Below are positions 16,877 to 25,901 of a DNA stretch of 64,000 nt, piece by piece (positions within the stretch are counted from its first letter, which is position 1; every line of letters begins with the position of its first letter). Location: positions 1 to 64,000 of the forward strand of contig JBQMYD010000002.1 in the NCBI GenBank assembly GCA_052173655.1. The letters run 5' to 3'. The DNA comes from RGIG9060 sp052173655 (GTDB taxonomy: Bacteria; Spirochaetota; Spirochaetia; Treponematales; Treponemataceae). The position numbers and the translations under genes were made by a program. Under the pieces are notes generated by a model. It had not been told where the DNA came from. It saw nothing but the letters and a program-made list of their open reading frames with translations, and ran no database searches.

Positions 16877-18221
16877 CCTTTTTTATTTCTTCATCAGTTG
16901 GAATATAGTCTTTCATGTTGCCGTCGTTAAAATTTTTGTAACTTGCCATATCAAAATAACCGGTTCCTGTAAGTCCAAATAAAATAACTTTTTCTTCTCC
17001 GGTTTCTTTGCATTTAAGGGCCTCATCAATGGCAACTTTTATTGCGTGTGCACTTTCCGGAGCAGGCAAAGTTCCTTCTGTACGGCAAAAAAATTCCGCT
17101 GCTTCAAAAACTTCTGTCTGTTCTACGCTTTTTGCTTCCATGTAGCCGTCGTGATAAAGTTGACTCAAAATTGAACTCATGCCATGATACCTGAGTCCTC
17201 CTGAATGACTTGCACTTGGCATAAATTGACTTCCCAATGTGTACATTTTTTGCAAAGGACAAACTTTTCCGGTATCGCAATAATCATATGCAAAAACTCC
17301 ACGAGTTAAACTTGGGCAACTTGCAGGTTCTACAGCAATAATTCTGTAGTCATTTTCGCCTTTGAGTTTTTCCCCCATAAAAGGAGAAATAAGTCCGCCT
17401 AAATTGGAGCCTCCTCCCGCACACCCAATGATTATATCAGGCTTGATAGAATATTTTTCCATTGCAATTTTTGCTTCCATTCCTATGATAGTTTGATGCA
17501 ATAAAACTTGATTTAAAACAGAGCCTAAAACATATCTGTAACCTTCTTTGTTTGTTGCAGTTTCTACTGCTTCAGAAATTGCACACCCCAACGAACCGGA
17601 ACAATCCGGAAATTCTAAATTGATTTTTTTGCCTATTTCGGTTTCCGTTGACGGAGAGGGAATTACCTTTGCTCCGTAGGTACGCATAACTTCTCTGCGA
17701 TGGGGCTTTTGTTCATAAGAGCATCTTACCTGAAAAACTATGCATTCCAGATCAAGATATGCACTTGCCATAGCAACTGATGTTCCCCATTGTCCTGCTC
17801 CGGTTTCTGTAGTTACGCCTTTTAAGCCTTGTTTTTTTGCGTAATATACTTGAGCTATTGCACTATTTAATTTATGACTGCCGGAAGTATTGTTTCCTTC
17901 AAATTTATAAAAAATTTTTGCAGGAGTTCCCAGTTTTTTTTCAAGACAATACGCTCTTGTTAATGGAGCAGGTCTGTACATTTTGTAAAAGTCTAGAATT
18001 TCTTGAGGGATAGGAATTTGTCTATCGGTGTCATTTAACTCTTGTTTTGCAAGTTCTATACAAAATACCTTGCTCAAATCTTCAAGTGTTGCAGGTTCAT
18101 AAGTTACAGGATTTAAAAGCGGAGACGGTTTTGTTTTCATATCAGCACGAATATTGTACCAATATTTGGGCATTTCATTTTCACTAAGATAAATTTTGTA
18201 AGGAATTTCTTGCTTGTCCAT
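16836..18221 (-). CDS. trpB2: Tryptophan synthase beta chain-like protein (TrpB2 class)
   Basis: 461 aa from the ATG at 18221, which has GAGGTG 7 nt upstream; a 30-residue extension was rejected because it runs through the promoter. PLP enzyme of the TrpB2 class: longer than TrpB1, with PLP lysine Lys117 in NNTSGSHKLNSA, TETGAGQWG, and the phosphate loop GCAGGGSNLGG. TrpB2 converts serine plus indole to tryptophan and usually acts without TrpA. No trpA or other trp gene is adjacent, fitting indole salvage. A perfect 18-bp palindrome lies inside its promoter (18259-18276). Confidence 0.88.
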   Translation of the reverse strand: MDKQEIPYKIYLSENEMPKYWYNIRADMKTKPSPLLNPVTYEPATLEDLSKVFCIELAKQELNDTDRQIPIPQEILDFYKMYRPAPLTRAYCLEKKLGTPAKIFYKFEGNNTSGSHKLNSAIAQVYYAKKQGLKGVTTETGAGQWGTSVAMASAYLDLECIVFQVRCSYEQKPHRREVMRTYGAKVIPSPSTETEIGKKINLEFPDCSGSLGCAISEAVETATNKEGYRYVLGSVLNQVLLHQTIIGMEAKIAMEKYSIKPDIIIGCAGGGSNLGGLISPFMGEKLKGENDYRIIAVEPASCPSLTRGVFAYDYCDTGKVCPLQKMYTLGSQFMPSASHSGGLRYHGMSSILSQLYHDGYMEAKSVEQTEVFEAAEFFCRTEGTLPAPESAHAIKVAIDEALKCKETGEEKVILFGLTGTGYFDMASYKNFNDGNMKDYIPTDEEIKKATDLIPHFPGNLF

Positions 18222-18249
18222 TTTTTTCACCTCGTTATTATTAATAGTA

Positions 18250-18278
18250 ATTATATATGTTTCTGTAAAAAGAAACAA
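18250..18278 (-). promoter_or_regulatory. trpB2 promoter with internal palindrome
   Basis: On the minus strand TTGTTT (18278-18273) and TATAAT (18255-18250) are separated by 17 bp. Between the boxes lies the perfect palindrome GTTTCT-gtaaaa-AGAAAC (18259-18276), the position of a classical repressor operator. The regulator is unknown. Confidence 0.5.
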
Positions 18279-18304
18279 GAGTGTTTTTAATTTTCTGAAG
18301 GTTC

Positions 18305-18333
18305 TTAACAAAGTAATTTAAGTTTAGTATAAT
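18305..18333 (+). promoter_or_regulatory. Promoter of the DUF1846 gene
   Basis: TTAACA (18305-18310) and TATAAT (18328-18333) are separated by 17 bp. The predicted start near 18340 leaves only a 9-12 nt leader, downstream of the sole AAGGA, so initiation probably does not use a Shine-Dalgarno. Confidence 0.6.
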
Positions 18334-18351
18334 AAGGATAAATAAGACTTG

Positions 18352-19851
18352 ATGATTATGAAAAAAATAGGATTTGACAACGCAAAGTATTTGAAGATTC
18401 AGTCTGAGCATATAAAAGACCGTATAGCTCAATTTGGAAATAAACTTTATTTGGAGTTCGGGGGCAAACTTTTTGACGACTATCATGCAGCTAGAGTTCT
18501 TCCGGGATTTCAACCTGACAGTAAGCTTAAAATGCTTATGCAACTTGCAGATTGTGCTGAAGTTGTTATTGTTATAAGTGCCACCGATATAGAAAAGAAT
18601 AAGGTACGCAGTGATCTTGGAATAACCTATGATATGGACGTTTTGCGTCTTATTGATGAGTTTTCCAATGTTAATCTTATTGTTTCGAGTGTTGTAATTA
18701 CTCACTATGAAAGACAGTCGTCTGTAGAACTTTTTAAGAAAAAGCTTTCTAAGATGCGTATAAAAACTTATTATCATTATCTTATAGAAGGCTATCCTTC
18801 AAATGTTTCTTTAATTAATAGTGAACAAGGTTTTGGTAAAAATGATTATATAAAAACAACAAAACCTTTGATCGTAGTTACAGCTCCCGGGCCCGGAAGC
18901 GGAAAGATGGCTACATGTTTGAGTCAACTCTATCATGATCACAAGCATGGAATAAAAGCAGGTTATGCTAAATTTGAAACGTTTCCTATATGGAATATTC
19001 CTTTAAAGCATCCTGTGAACATTGCATATGAGGCTGCTACTGCCGATTTAAATGATGTAAATATGATAGATCCTTTTCATTTGGAAGCATACGGGCAGAC
19101 CACTGTCAATTATAATAGGGATATCGAAATTTTTCCGGTGCTGAATACGATTTTTGAAGCGATTTACGGTAAAAGTATATATAAATCTCCAACAGATATG
19201 GGAGTAAATATGGCAGGAAACTGTATAATTGATGATGCAGTTTGCCGTGAAGCCAGTTGCCAAGAAATTATTAGACGTTATTATAGCACATTGAATAAAT
19301 TTGCCGACGATAAACCTGTTGAAAATGAAATTTATAAAATTGAACTTTTAATGCGACAGGCAAATGTTACTACCGATGATCGAAAAGTTACGGTTTTTGC
19401 AAAAGAAAAAGCTTTAGAAACAGGAATGCCATCGGAAGCCATAGAACTTATAGATGAAAACGGAAAATGTACTTATATTACTTCAAAAACTTCAGATTTA
19501 TTGGGAGCAAGTGCTGCATTGTTGTTAAGTGCTTTAAAGTATCTTGCAGGAATTGACCATGAAACTCAGTTAATAAGTGCTGAATGCATTGAGCCTATTC
19601 AGCAAATGAAAATCGAATATCTTTACGGAAAAAATCCTCGATTGCATACGGATGAGCTTTTGGTTGCACTTGCAATGCTTAGCAGAACTGACGAAAATTG
19701 CAAAAAAGCATTGAAACAGTTGCCTAACTTGAACGGCTGTCAGGTTCATACTACAGTTATGCTTAGTGAGGTTGATATAAAAATCTTTAAAAAACTTGGA
19801 ATTGAATTTACAAGCGAACCTGTACGAAAAAAGAAATCTGTAAAATACTGA
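18352..19851 (+). CDS. DUF1846 (UPF0371) family protein
   Basis: About 499 aa; TTG 18349, ATG 18352 and ATG 18358 are all possible starts. Recognised as DUF1846 from MKKIGFDNAKYLKIQSEHI, GGKLFDDYHAARVLPGF and a central VTAPGPGSGKMATCLSQLYHDH stretch that looks like a P-loop (GPGSGKM). The family is common in Firmicutes and some spirochaetes and has no settled function. Soluble, no signal peptide. It stands alone, divergent from trpB2. Confidence 0.85.
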   Translation: MIMKKIGFDNAKYLKIQSEHIKDRIAQFGNKLYLEFGGKLFDDYHAARVLPGFQPDSKLKMLMQLADCAEVVIVISATDIEKNKVRSDLGITYDMDVLRLIDEFSNVNLIVSSVVITHYERQSSVELFKKKLSKMRIKTYYHYLIEGYPSNVSLINSEQGFGKNDYIKTTKPLIVVTAPGPGSGKMATCLSQLYHDHKHGIKAGYAKFETFPIWNIPLKHPVNIAYEAATADLNDVNMIDPFHLEAYGQTTVNYNRDIEIFPVLNTIFEAIYGKSIYKSPTDMGVNMAGNCIIDDAVCREASCQEIIRRYYSTLNKFADDKPVENEIYKIELLMRQANVTTDDRKVTVFAKEKALETGMPSEAIELIDENGKCTYITSKTSDLLGASAALLLSALKYLAGIDHETQLISAECIEPIQQMKIEYLYGKNPRLHTDELLVALAMLSRTDENCKKALKQLPNLNGCQVHTTVMLSEVDIKIFKKLGIEFTSEPVRKKKSVKY

Positions 19852-19852
19852 T

Positions 19853-22027
19853 TTAATCGCTTGGGTTGTTTCCTGATGAAGATTGTTGTTCTTCGGCTCG
19901 TTTTTCCATTCTTTCCTTTTTTGCTTTGTTAAAAAGTTTTAGCTGATCTGTTCTAAGCGGAACGGAAAAAATCAAAGAACCGTCTTCAGGATTCGTTCTA
20001 AAAGGAACTTTTGCATTAGATTCGTATGCAGGACTGTCTTTGTCCGAAATCCACCAGTCCAAAACATTTAGAATACTCAAAGTGTATTTTAAAAGATTTA
20101 AATTCGTTGTTTTTGTAGATTTAGGACCACCTAAAAGCGAAGTAACTCTTTCTGATGTAGGATTTTTTACATCAAAACGGTAAATGCTTAAAATATTGGA
20201 ACATCCTATAGCTTCTTCTTTTTTGTGATCACTTGAATTTTCCCCTTTTAAAAGTTCAATTCCTTGGGATTCAACTTCAGCAATCAAGTTTGAAAAACAG
20301 TCTTTTAAAAAATCAACTCTTGCCGGTAATGATTTTTCAATTTCTTCGCGGACGGTACGCTCCATGAAAAAAAATTCATAATTCAGATTAGGCAAAAACA
20401 TGATTTTAGCCTGCCATAACATTCTGCTCATTTGTTTTCTGGCATACGGAGTTTTTAAAAAATCGGGCTGACTGTAAGAGCTGTTTACGATTTTTTTTAA
20501 TTCCGTAAGATAATCACGTTCAAATAAAGATTCCCGATAAAGACTCCATTCAGAAAAAACATCTGCAAGTGAATCTTTGTAAGAAGCAAAATCCGGATTT
20601 TTATCTATCGTAAACTTCATGTTACGGCAGCCTTGAAAAAGATCTTCAAGAATTCTATGTAAGACAATAGTTAATTGCATAGGATTTTTTTCTGAAAGTA
20701 AATTAAAACCGTCTACAAAAGAATATATATTTTGAAAATACGGATAAAAATCTGCACCCCTGCCTGCTTTCTCCCAGCCTGCTTCCGGAAAAAGTTTTTC
20801 CAATAAGTCGATGCCTTGTTTTACATCTGCACTGAAAAATACTGAATCGGAATTTGACCGGCTATCTTCATTTTCAATTTCACCATTATTATCTTTTTCA
20901 TCTTCTTCCTTTTGTGGAGAGCTGTCTTCAGTTTTTTGCGTTTCTTCCTGATTTTCGACTTTAGAAACCACTTCTTTATCCTGTGAATAAGTTTCAGAAT
21001 CTTGATTTTTTTCGGGTAATATTAGATCAAATTTTGTCATTCCTAAAAAAGTAAGAATTTTAGGCATATTTTTATTAAAAAAACGGGCAAAAGGCAGAAC
21101 TTCCGTATGAACCATACGCATTAAAAGAGGATAAAGTCCTTTTATTACGTTGTTGTATATGTAAGACCACTCCGCACAAGCTTCACGTACAAAGCGTATA
21201 TTTTCTTCCTGCTTTAATTTTAGCCCATCGGTCATATCGCTAAACGATGTTTTTATCAATTCAGGAACGCCCTGTTCTCCCAAAAAAAACAAAGTCAAAA
21301 GAGGTTTAAATATTTCTTTGATAAAAGGAACCATAGCAGAAATTGTAATTTCATTCGGATGCATTGCGTAACTTCTCTGAAGGTCTCGCAAATTTTCCAT
21401 ATTGTAGGAACAGCAATAGCGTAAAAATCTGAACTTTGGAGCTTGGCTTTCATTAATCTTTGATAGATAAACGTTCCCGGCACATTTTGACATTGATTTT
21501 ACGGATGAAAAAAAATGTTGCATATGAGCTACATAATTCATCAGTATTATCGTAACAAATTCTTCGGAAACCTTATCCGGAACTTTTCCCAGTGTAAAAA
21601 TAATTGTAAATATGCTGGGAAGTTTTTTTATTCTGTATTCAGATTGAGCCATTAGTTTGTCGAATTTTGAACGAGTTTTACTGTCAATTTCGGGAATGTT
21701 TGAAGTATTTTTTACGGTTTTTTTCGCTTTTGGAGTAATTGAAGAACTTGAAAAAGAACTGTTTTTTTCGGGATGTTCTCTTTTTTCGTTAAAAGATGTT
21801 CGGGACGGTTTTCGTGTATAATTTTGTGCTGTCTGCCTTGCATTCTTATTATATGAAGCTCTTGAGGAATTTCTAAAATTATCAAAAAGGGGAGTTTGTT
21901 CTACTCCAACTTCTCCTCCTAAAAGTTTTGCAACCCGTAAAGATTCTTCTTTTGAAATCTCCCCTAAATGTTTTCTTGTTTCTTCAAGCTCTCCGGGTTT
22001 GTAAATTGCTTTTGGGGAGTTATTCAT
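19853..22027 (-). CDS. Unknown 724-aa treponemal protein
   Basis: No family recognised. The N-terminus starts MNNSPKAIYKPGELEETRKHLG, followed by a Ser/Lys-rich unstructured stretch (about 60-115), a long helical domain, an acidic low-complexity linker (about 360-400, Glu/Asp/Ser-rich), a second helical domain, and a Lys/Glu/Ser tail. No signal peptide or transmembrane helix, so probably a large cytoplasmic or scaffold protein. ATG overlaps the stop of the DUF2804-like gene (ATGA) with GAGG upstream, so it is the last gene of a five-gene minus-strand run. Confidence 0.75.
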   Translation of the reverse strand: MNNSPKAIYKPGELEETRKHLGEISKEESLRVAKLLGGEVGVEQTPLFDNFRNSSRASYNKNARQTAQNYTRKPSRTSFNEKREHPEKNSSFSSSSITPKAKKTVKNTSNIPEIDSKTRSKFDKLMAQSEYRIKKLPSIFTIIFTLGKVPDKVSEEFVTIILMNYVAHMQHFFSSVKSMSKCAGNVYLSKINESQAPKFRFLRYCCSYNMENLRDLQRSYAMHPNEITISAMVPFIKEIFKPLLTLFFLGEQGVPELIKTSFSDMTDGLKLKQEENIRFVREACAEWSYIYNNVIKGLYPLLMRMVHTEVLPFARFFNKNMPKILTFLGMTKFDLILPEKNQDSETYSQDKEVVSKVENQEETQKTEDSSPQKEEDEKDNNGEIENEDSRSNSDSVFFSADVKQGIDLLEKLFPEAGWEKAGRGADFYPYFQNIYSFVDGFNLLSEKNPMQLTIVLHRILEDLFQGCRNMKFTIDKNPDFASYKDSLADVFSEWSLYRESLFERDYLTELKKIVNSSYSQPDFLKTPYARKQMSRMLWQAKIMFLPNLNYEFFFMERTVREEIEKSLPARVDFLKDCFSNLIAEVESQGIELLKGENSSDHKKEEAIGCSNILSIYRFDVKNPTSERVTSLLGGPKSTKTTNLNLLKYTLSILNVLDWWISDKDSPAYESNAKVPFRTNPEDGSLIFSVPLRTDQLKLFNKAKKERMEKRAEEQQSSSGNNPSD

Positions 22028-23085
22028 ATTCTTAACCTCAAATTCTTGATAATGCCGGTAAAATCTTTTAAAGTAAAAGACTCTCCGCTTTTTGAAACTA
22101 TAACGCCATCAAATTTTCCAAAAATAAAATTATAGTGGATATTTAATATTACCAAACTCAAGAATTTTTGTCTTGTTGAAGAAGGGGTAAATGTCAAATC
22201 AATCATACCTTCAGTGTCTTGAATTATCCATTTTTTTGAAAGCCCATAAGGATGAGTGATCATAACTGGAGGCAGGGCAGTTAGTTCATTATTTACAAAA
22301 AGTGAATTTTCATTGTATTTGTCGGTATTTTCTGAAAAACAATCAAAATTTGTAAGTCTAAAAACTACGGAATTTTCTTTTATATTTCCTATGCCCGTTA
22401 TTAAATTGCTCAAAATTCTGAATTTATAGTAGGCCCTTGCAGAGGTAAAAAGGCAAGTTACTTTTTGAGGAAGAAAAAACGGATTTTCATTTTGTTTTGA
22501 GGTAAAGACCCCTCCTGTTGACTTTATAAGGCGTTGATGTGAAACATAGCACCTTCGTGTAGTAGGAGCAGGGAGCACTGAAGTTAAAGTAGGATTTTTA
22601 CAGTTGTATGAAGCGATAAAAGAGCCGTCAAAATTAGGCCTTACGTTGTCGCCTTTCATATGAAAAACTAACGAAAATCTGTTTTTCTTTTTATCCCATG
22701 CAAATCTGATATAACGTTTTTTGTTATGTATGAAACAAATTCCCTTGTCTAAATTTTTTGGAATTAAATGTCTGTGAATGCCGGTTATTCCTCTGTAAGA
22801 AAATCTTTGGTTTGTAGATTTGTTCCATATGTTTACTTCAAGCAAACCTATTATTCTGATATTCAACATGTCTATTGTTCCAAGAAATTCTTCTGTGTTG
22901 AATACAAAACTGCAAGTGGAGCGGATTCCAAGATTTGTAATCCATGTTGGTAGAGGAAAAATGCCATATGGCCTGTAAACTCCGGAAATCTTTATGCTTT
23001 TAGGAGGCGTATCATAGGAACCGAATAAAGACTTTCCATTTTTTATGAGAGTTTCCGGAGATTTGGATAATTCTCGTAAGTACAT
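22024..23085 (-). CDS. Divergent DUF2804 paralogue
   Basis: 353 aa from the ATG at 23085, chosen over 23097 because GGAG lies 6 nt ahead and it starts one base after the upstream stop. The C-terminal half aligns by eye with the DUF2804 protein at 7311-8459: ALPPVMITHPYG versus LIPPVLFTRTIE, MIDLTFTP versus MVNLKYKV, and a shared FG-x-DG-type end; the KSTGGV and KYNENS segments also match. The polar DDHRGYYPRRAHYDW motif of the first copy is replaced by unrelated residues (TSARAYYKFRIL), so the putative active site seems lost. The role may be structural. Confidence 0.65.
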   Translation of the reverse strand: MYLRELSKSPETLIKNGKSLFGSYDTPPKSIKISGVYRPYGIFPLPTWITNLGIRSTCSFVFNTEEFLGTIDMLNIRIIGLLEVNIWNKSTNQRFSYRGITGIHRHLIPKNLDKGICFIHNKKRYIRFAWDKKKNRFSLVFHMKGDNVRPNFDGSFIASYNCKNPTLTSVLPAPTTRRCYVSHQRLIKSTGGVFTSKQNENPFFLPQKVTCLFTSARAYYKFRILSNLITGIGNIKENSVVFRLTNFDCFSENTDKYNENSLFVNNELTALPPVMITHPYGLSKKWIIQDTEGMIDLTFTPSSTRQKFLSLVILNIHYNFIFGKFDGVIVSKSGESFTLKDFTGIIKNLRLRI

Positions 23086-23086
23086 A

Positions 23087-24061
23087 CTACTCTCCATTAT
23101 ATAATAACTTTGTTGTTTTTTCTACTTGTTCTTTATTTACTGTATAATAATATATCGAATACCCTTTAAAATTTAAATTTCGGATAAAGTCTACGTAGAA
23201 ATTTTTATCTTGCACGTATGATTTTGAAAGATAAAAATCATTTGTCACAGGTTTTATGCTGGCAGCAGCATTTAATAACTTTATGCACGTTTCATTATTA
23301 CCGTTTTCAAATTCAATTTGGGACATAAATATAGAAACATAGCATTTTTCAAAAGGAGTGTGTGCAGAATTTTGGGCTCTTGTCATAAGTTTTTTTGCAT
23401 TTTCTTTGCTGCCGCCGGCTATTACAGGAGCATATTGATGCCATTGTGCAAGATTTGCAAGGCAAAAACAAAAATCTTTATCTATAGAAAGAGCTTTTTC
23501 ATAATATTTTTTTACGTTTACACCTTCACTCATAAAAGTTGAAAGGGGTAAAAAAGAAAGAGATAAGGAAAGAATATCCCCGGCCGTACAGTAAAGCCAT
23601 TGGTTATATTCTTGATTTTGATGATTTTTAAACCAGTCTTTATTTTTCTTATATTGGTTCATGATTAACGGTTCTAAAAGTTTTGATTTTGAATCTCTAT
23701 TTAAAATATGATTGAATTTTTCTATAGTGAGCAGATTTTCAGCAACAAGTTGAATTTGAAGAGAAATGCTGTGAGTGTCATAAATTTTTTCTATTTGATG
23801 GAATTTTTCTTCTATCATTTCAAGTGATTTCTTTTGACTTCCAACACAATAAAGTTCCAGTCTAAAGTTTTGTACGTTGTTGATAAGTTCTTCTTCTGCA
23901 ATTGTCAGTTCCGTAAAATTCAATTTGTTTTGATGAGAAGAAAGTGCCTCGGAAGCACATAAAAAAGCAATAACAAAAACAGCTAGAAAAAGATCAAAAG
24001 CAATAACGGTTATGGCGAATATTTTTATTTTTTTAGGTAAAAAAGCAAAAAAATTTTTCAT
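23087..24061 (-). CDS. Membrane-anchored TPR-like protein
   Basis: 324 aa with one N-terminal transmembrane helix (about 13-37), then an all-helical periplasmic part. The C-terminal repeats YYEKALSIDKDFCFCLANLAQWHQYAPV and IAGGSKENAKKLMTRAQN resemble the TPR protein TatT (TRAP-associated) of treponemes, but no TRAP transporter genes are adjacent. No lipobox. It begins 8 nt after the phosphoesterase gene and its stop adjoins the DUF2804 paralogue. Specific function unknown. Confidence 0.55.
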   Translation of the reverse strand: MKNFFAFLPKKIKIFAITVIAFDLFLAVFVIAFLCASEALSSHQNKLNFTELTIAEEELINNVQNFRLELYCVGSQKKSLEMIEEKFHQIEKIYDTHSISLQIQLVAENLLTIEKFNHILNRDSKSKLLEPLIMNQYKKNKDWFKNHQNQEYNQWLYCTAGDILSLSLSFLPLSTFMSEGVNVKKYYEKALSIDKDFCFCLANLAQWHQYAPVIAGGSKENAKKLMTRAQNSAHTPFEKCYVSIFMSQIEFENGNNETCIKLLNAAASIKPVTNDFYLSKSYVQDKNFYVDFIRNLNFKGYSIYYYTVNKEQVEKTTKLLYNGE

Positions 24062-24069
24062 AAACTAAG

Positions 24070-24945
24070 TTAAAAATAGACTGTTTCATATTTTACAGTT
24101 TTATTAGTTTCATCTATAAATAGAAGTCCAAAAGCACTTGAAGCGTAAAGTGCCGGAAAATTTTTTTCTTGAAATAGTCCTAAGTTGGACTTTAAATTTC
24201 TGTGAGTATGACCATCTATGACAAGCTTTACGTTATGTTTAACAAATTCTGAGATTAAAATATTGCGTTCGTTTGTTTCTTGCATTACAAAATAAAAACG
24301 GTCTCCGGCGTGAACCGGAATGTGCATCATAACAATTTTGGGCAAAGGATCTTTTTCAAAGGCATTTTTCATAGTCTGTAATTGAAATTCTCCCAAAGTG
24401 CCGCTTGCAGAATCCAAGGCATACCAACTAAAATTTGTAGTTTGAAATTTATAAAAAGATGCGTGAGGATAGCAATAAGATTTGAAATGCTGCCATCCTG
24501 AGCAATAAAGATCGTGGTTACCTAATACATTGTAAGTTTTTATTCCAAGAGTTTCCAAACCTTTTACAAGAATTCTATCATAGTTTTTATATTCTTCCTC
24601 GTAACCATGTTCTACAAGATCTCCGAGTGCAACGCAAAATTGAGGACGAGGTGTCATTGCTGCAATCTTTGCAAGAAATTCTGCATCACGGCGAGGTTTT
24701 TTCTCATTTTTTTTCAAATTTTCTGCCCCGATGTGAGTATCACTTATAACAAGAACTGTGTATTTTGTTGGAAGAGCGGTAATCTGCGGTAGAGTTTTTA
24801 TAGAGTTCGCCCTTTCTTCTACAGGATTTGGACGCCAGAGTATCTCATTAAATTTATATCCGCACGAATAAAAGATATTTGCAAAGCAGATCAACAAAAA
24901 AAATTTTAAAATAAAAGTTTTTTTTGGTAAAAAATTATTTTTCAT
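24070..24945 (-). CDS. Lipoprotein metallophosphoesterase
   Basis: 291 aa with a signal peptide ending in a lipobox (IFYSC), so probably envelope-bound. Calcineurin-like metal-binding motifs are complete: ISDTHIG (DxH), ALGDLVEHG (GDxxxxG), LGNHDLY (GNHD), MMHIPVHAG and IDGHTHRN (GHxH). It should hydrolyse a phosphoester; substrate unknown. Start ATG with GGAG upstream overlaps the beta-barrel gene by 11 nt, so the two are likely co-translated. Confidence 0.85.
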   Translation of the reverse strand: MKNNFLPKKTFILKFFLLICFANIFYSCGYKFNEILWRPNPVEERANSIKTLPQITALPTKYTVLVISDTHIGAENLKKNEKKPRRDAEFLAKIAAMTPRPQFCVALGDLVEHGYEEEYKNYDRILVKGLETLGIKTYNVLGNHDLYCSGWQHFKSYCYPHASFYKFQTTNFSWYALDSASGTLGEFQLQTMKNAFEKDPLPKIVMMHIPVHAGDRFYFVMQETNERNILISEFVKHNVKLVIDGHTHRNLKSNLGLFQEKNFPALYASSAFGLLFIDETNKTVKYETVYF

Positions 24946-25768
24946 TTTTTATCTCCGAAAATTTGTATGTAAAACTTAGAATTGCAGATGAACTTGAAAA
25001 GTTTGCACTTAATGTAAAAAAATCGACATATACTACATCAAAAATTAAGTTTAAAGTCATGTTTTTATAAAAATTAAATTCAAAGCCCAGTCGTGTATTA
25101 AAAGTCAGGAAAAGGTTGTATTTAAAAAAATTGTAACTTGAAATTTCAAAATAAACGTCCAGCCATTCAAGAGGCAAAAAATCAAATTTAAATGAAAACG
25201 CCATTGAATTTGATTTTATCCATGGACAAGAAGTTTTTAGAACATCTATTTGAGAGCTTTTTAGAAAATATAGCCAATCGGCTTTAAATCGAAACATTTT
25301 TAGAGAGTCATAGCTAAAAAAAATCCCCGTCAAAAAATCAAAATCAAAGTATGTGCTATAACTTCGGTTAAAATGATTTATAAATTTTATTCCCAAATTA
25401 AAGTGATCTCCCAGAGAGGGTGCATAAATTACTTGTAAGGTGTACCTAAAATTTTTGTCATTTACGTCAAAACCTGTTTTTAAAAAAAATTCACGCATAT
25501 CAAGTTGTGCAAAAAGTTGAGCGGCACCTGAAAAAATTTTAAAATACGCACAGGCATCAAGACGAGCTCCTGCCGTAACGCTCAAAACTTGAACAGGGCT
25601 CCAAAAATTAAAACAAACAGGCTTTGTATCCGTACAAGAGTTCTCCAAATTTTGTGTTTGTAATTTTTCTTGTGCTTTTTCTTGAGAAAAAAGAGGAAAA
25701 GCTGTGCATGTTAATATTATTAGCAAAAAATATAAAATATATTTTTTAAAATTCTTTTTGCATTTCAT
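24935..25768 (-). CDS. Predicted outer-membrane beta-barrel protein
   Basis: 277 aa from the ATG at 25768. A basic N-terminus (KCKKNFKK) and hydrophobic core end in AFPLFSQ, a cleavable signal peptide. The rest has no helices but many alternating aromatic/hydrophobic strands (FRFKADWLYFL, LFLTFNTRLGFEFNFY, AILSFTYKF), as in spirochaetal outer-membrane barrels. No family assigned. There is no ribosome-binding site; the promoter -10 box ends 6 nt before the ATG, predicting a leaderless transcript. First gene of the minus-strand run down to 19853. Confidence 0.65.
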   Translation of the reverse strand: MKCKKNFKKYILYFLLIILTCTAFPLFSQEKAQEKLQTQNLENSCTDTKPVCFNFWSPVQVLSVTAGARLDACAYFKIFSGAAQLFAQLDMREFFLKTGFDVNDKNFRYTLQVIYAPSLGDHFNLGIKFINHFNRSYSTYFDFDFLTGIFFSYDSLKMFRFKADWLYFLKSSQIDVLKTSCPWIKSNSMAFSFKFDFLPLEWLDVYFEISSYNFFKYNLFLTFNTRLGFEFNFYKNMTLNLIFDVVYVDFFTLSANFSSSSAILSFTYKFSEIKNEK

Positions 25769-25774
25769 ACGAGA

Positions 25775-25803
25775 ATTGTATAGCACATTTTAGCATGAAT
25801 CAA
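25775..25803 (-). promoter_or_regulatory. Leaderless-type promoter of the beta-barrel operon
   Basis: Minus strand TTGATT (25803-25798), 17 bp, TACAAT (25780-25775), then TCTCGT and the ATG at 25768. The canonical start falls on the A of the start codon. Confidence 0.6.
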
Positions 25804-25849
25804 TAAAAAGTTTTTCTTGCGAATTGTCGGTTTCACGGTTAGAATTTCT

Positions 25850-25877
25850 TTGTGATTGATTGAGATTTTTTTATAAT
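25850..25877 (+). promoter_or_regulatory. Promoter of the beta-CASP hydrolase gene
   Basis: TTGTGA (25850-25855), 16 bp, TATAAT (25872-25877). Start near 25884; AAGGGG precedes the ATG at 25902. Confidence 0.55.
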
Positions 25878-25901
25878 TTTTATTATTTAAGGGGATATTT
25901 T

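Noticed and set aside
18241..18777. 178-aa minus-strand frame
   Set aside because: Antisense to the DUF1846 gene and its promoter; Asn/Ile/Lys/Tyr-rich, no domain.
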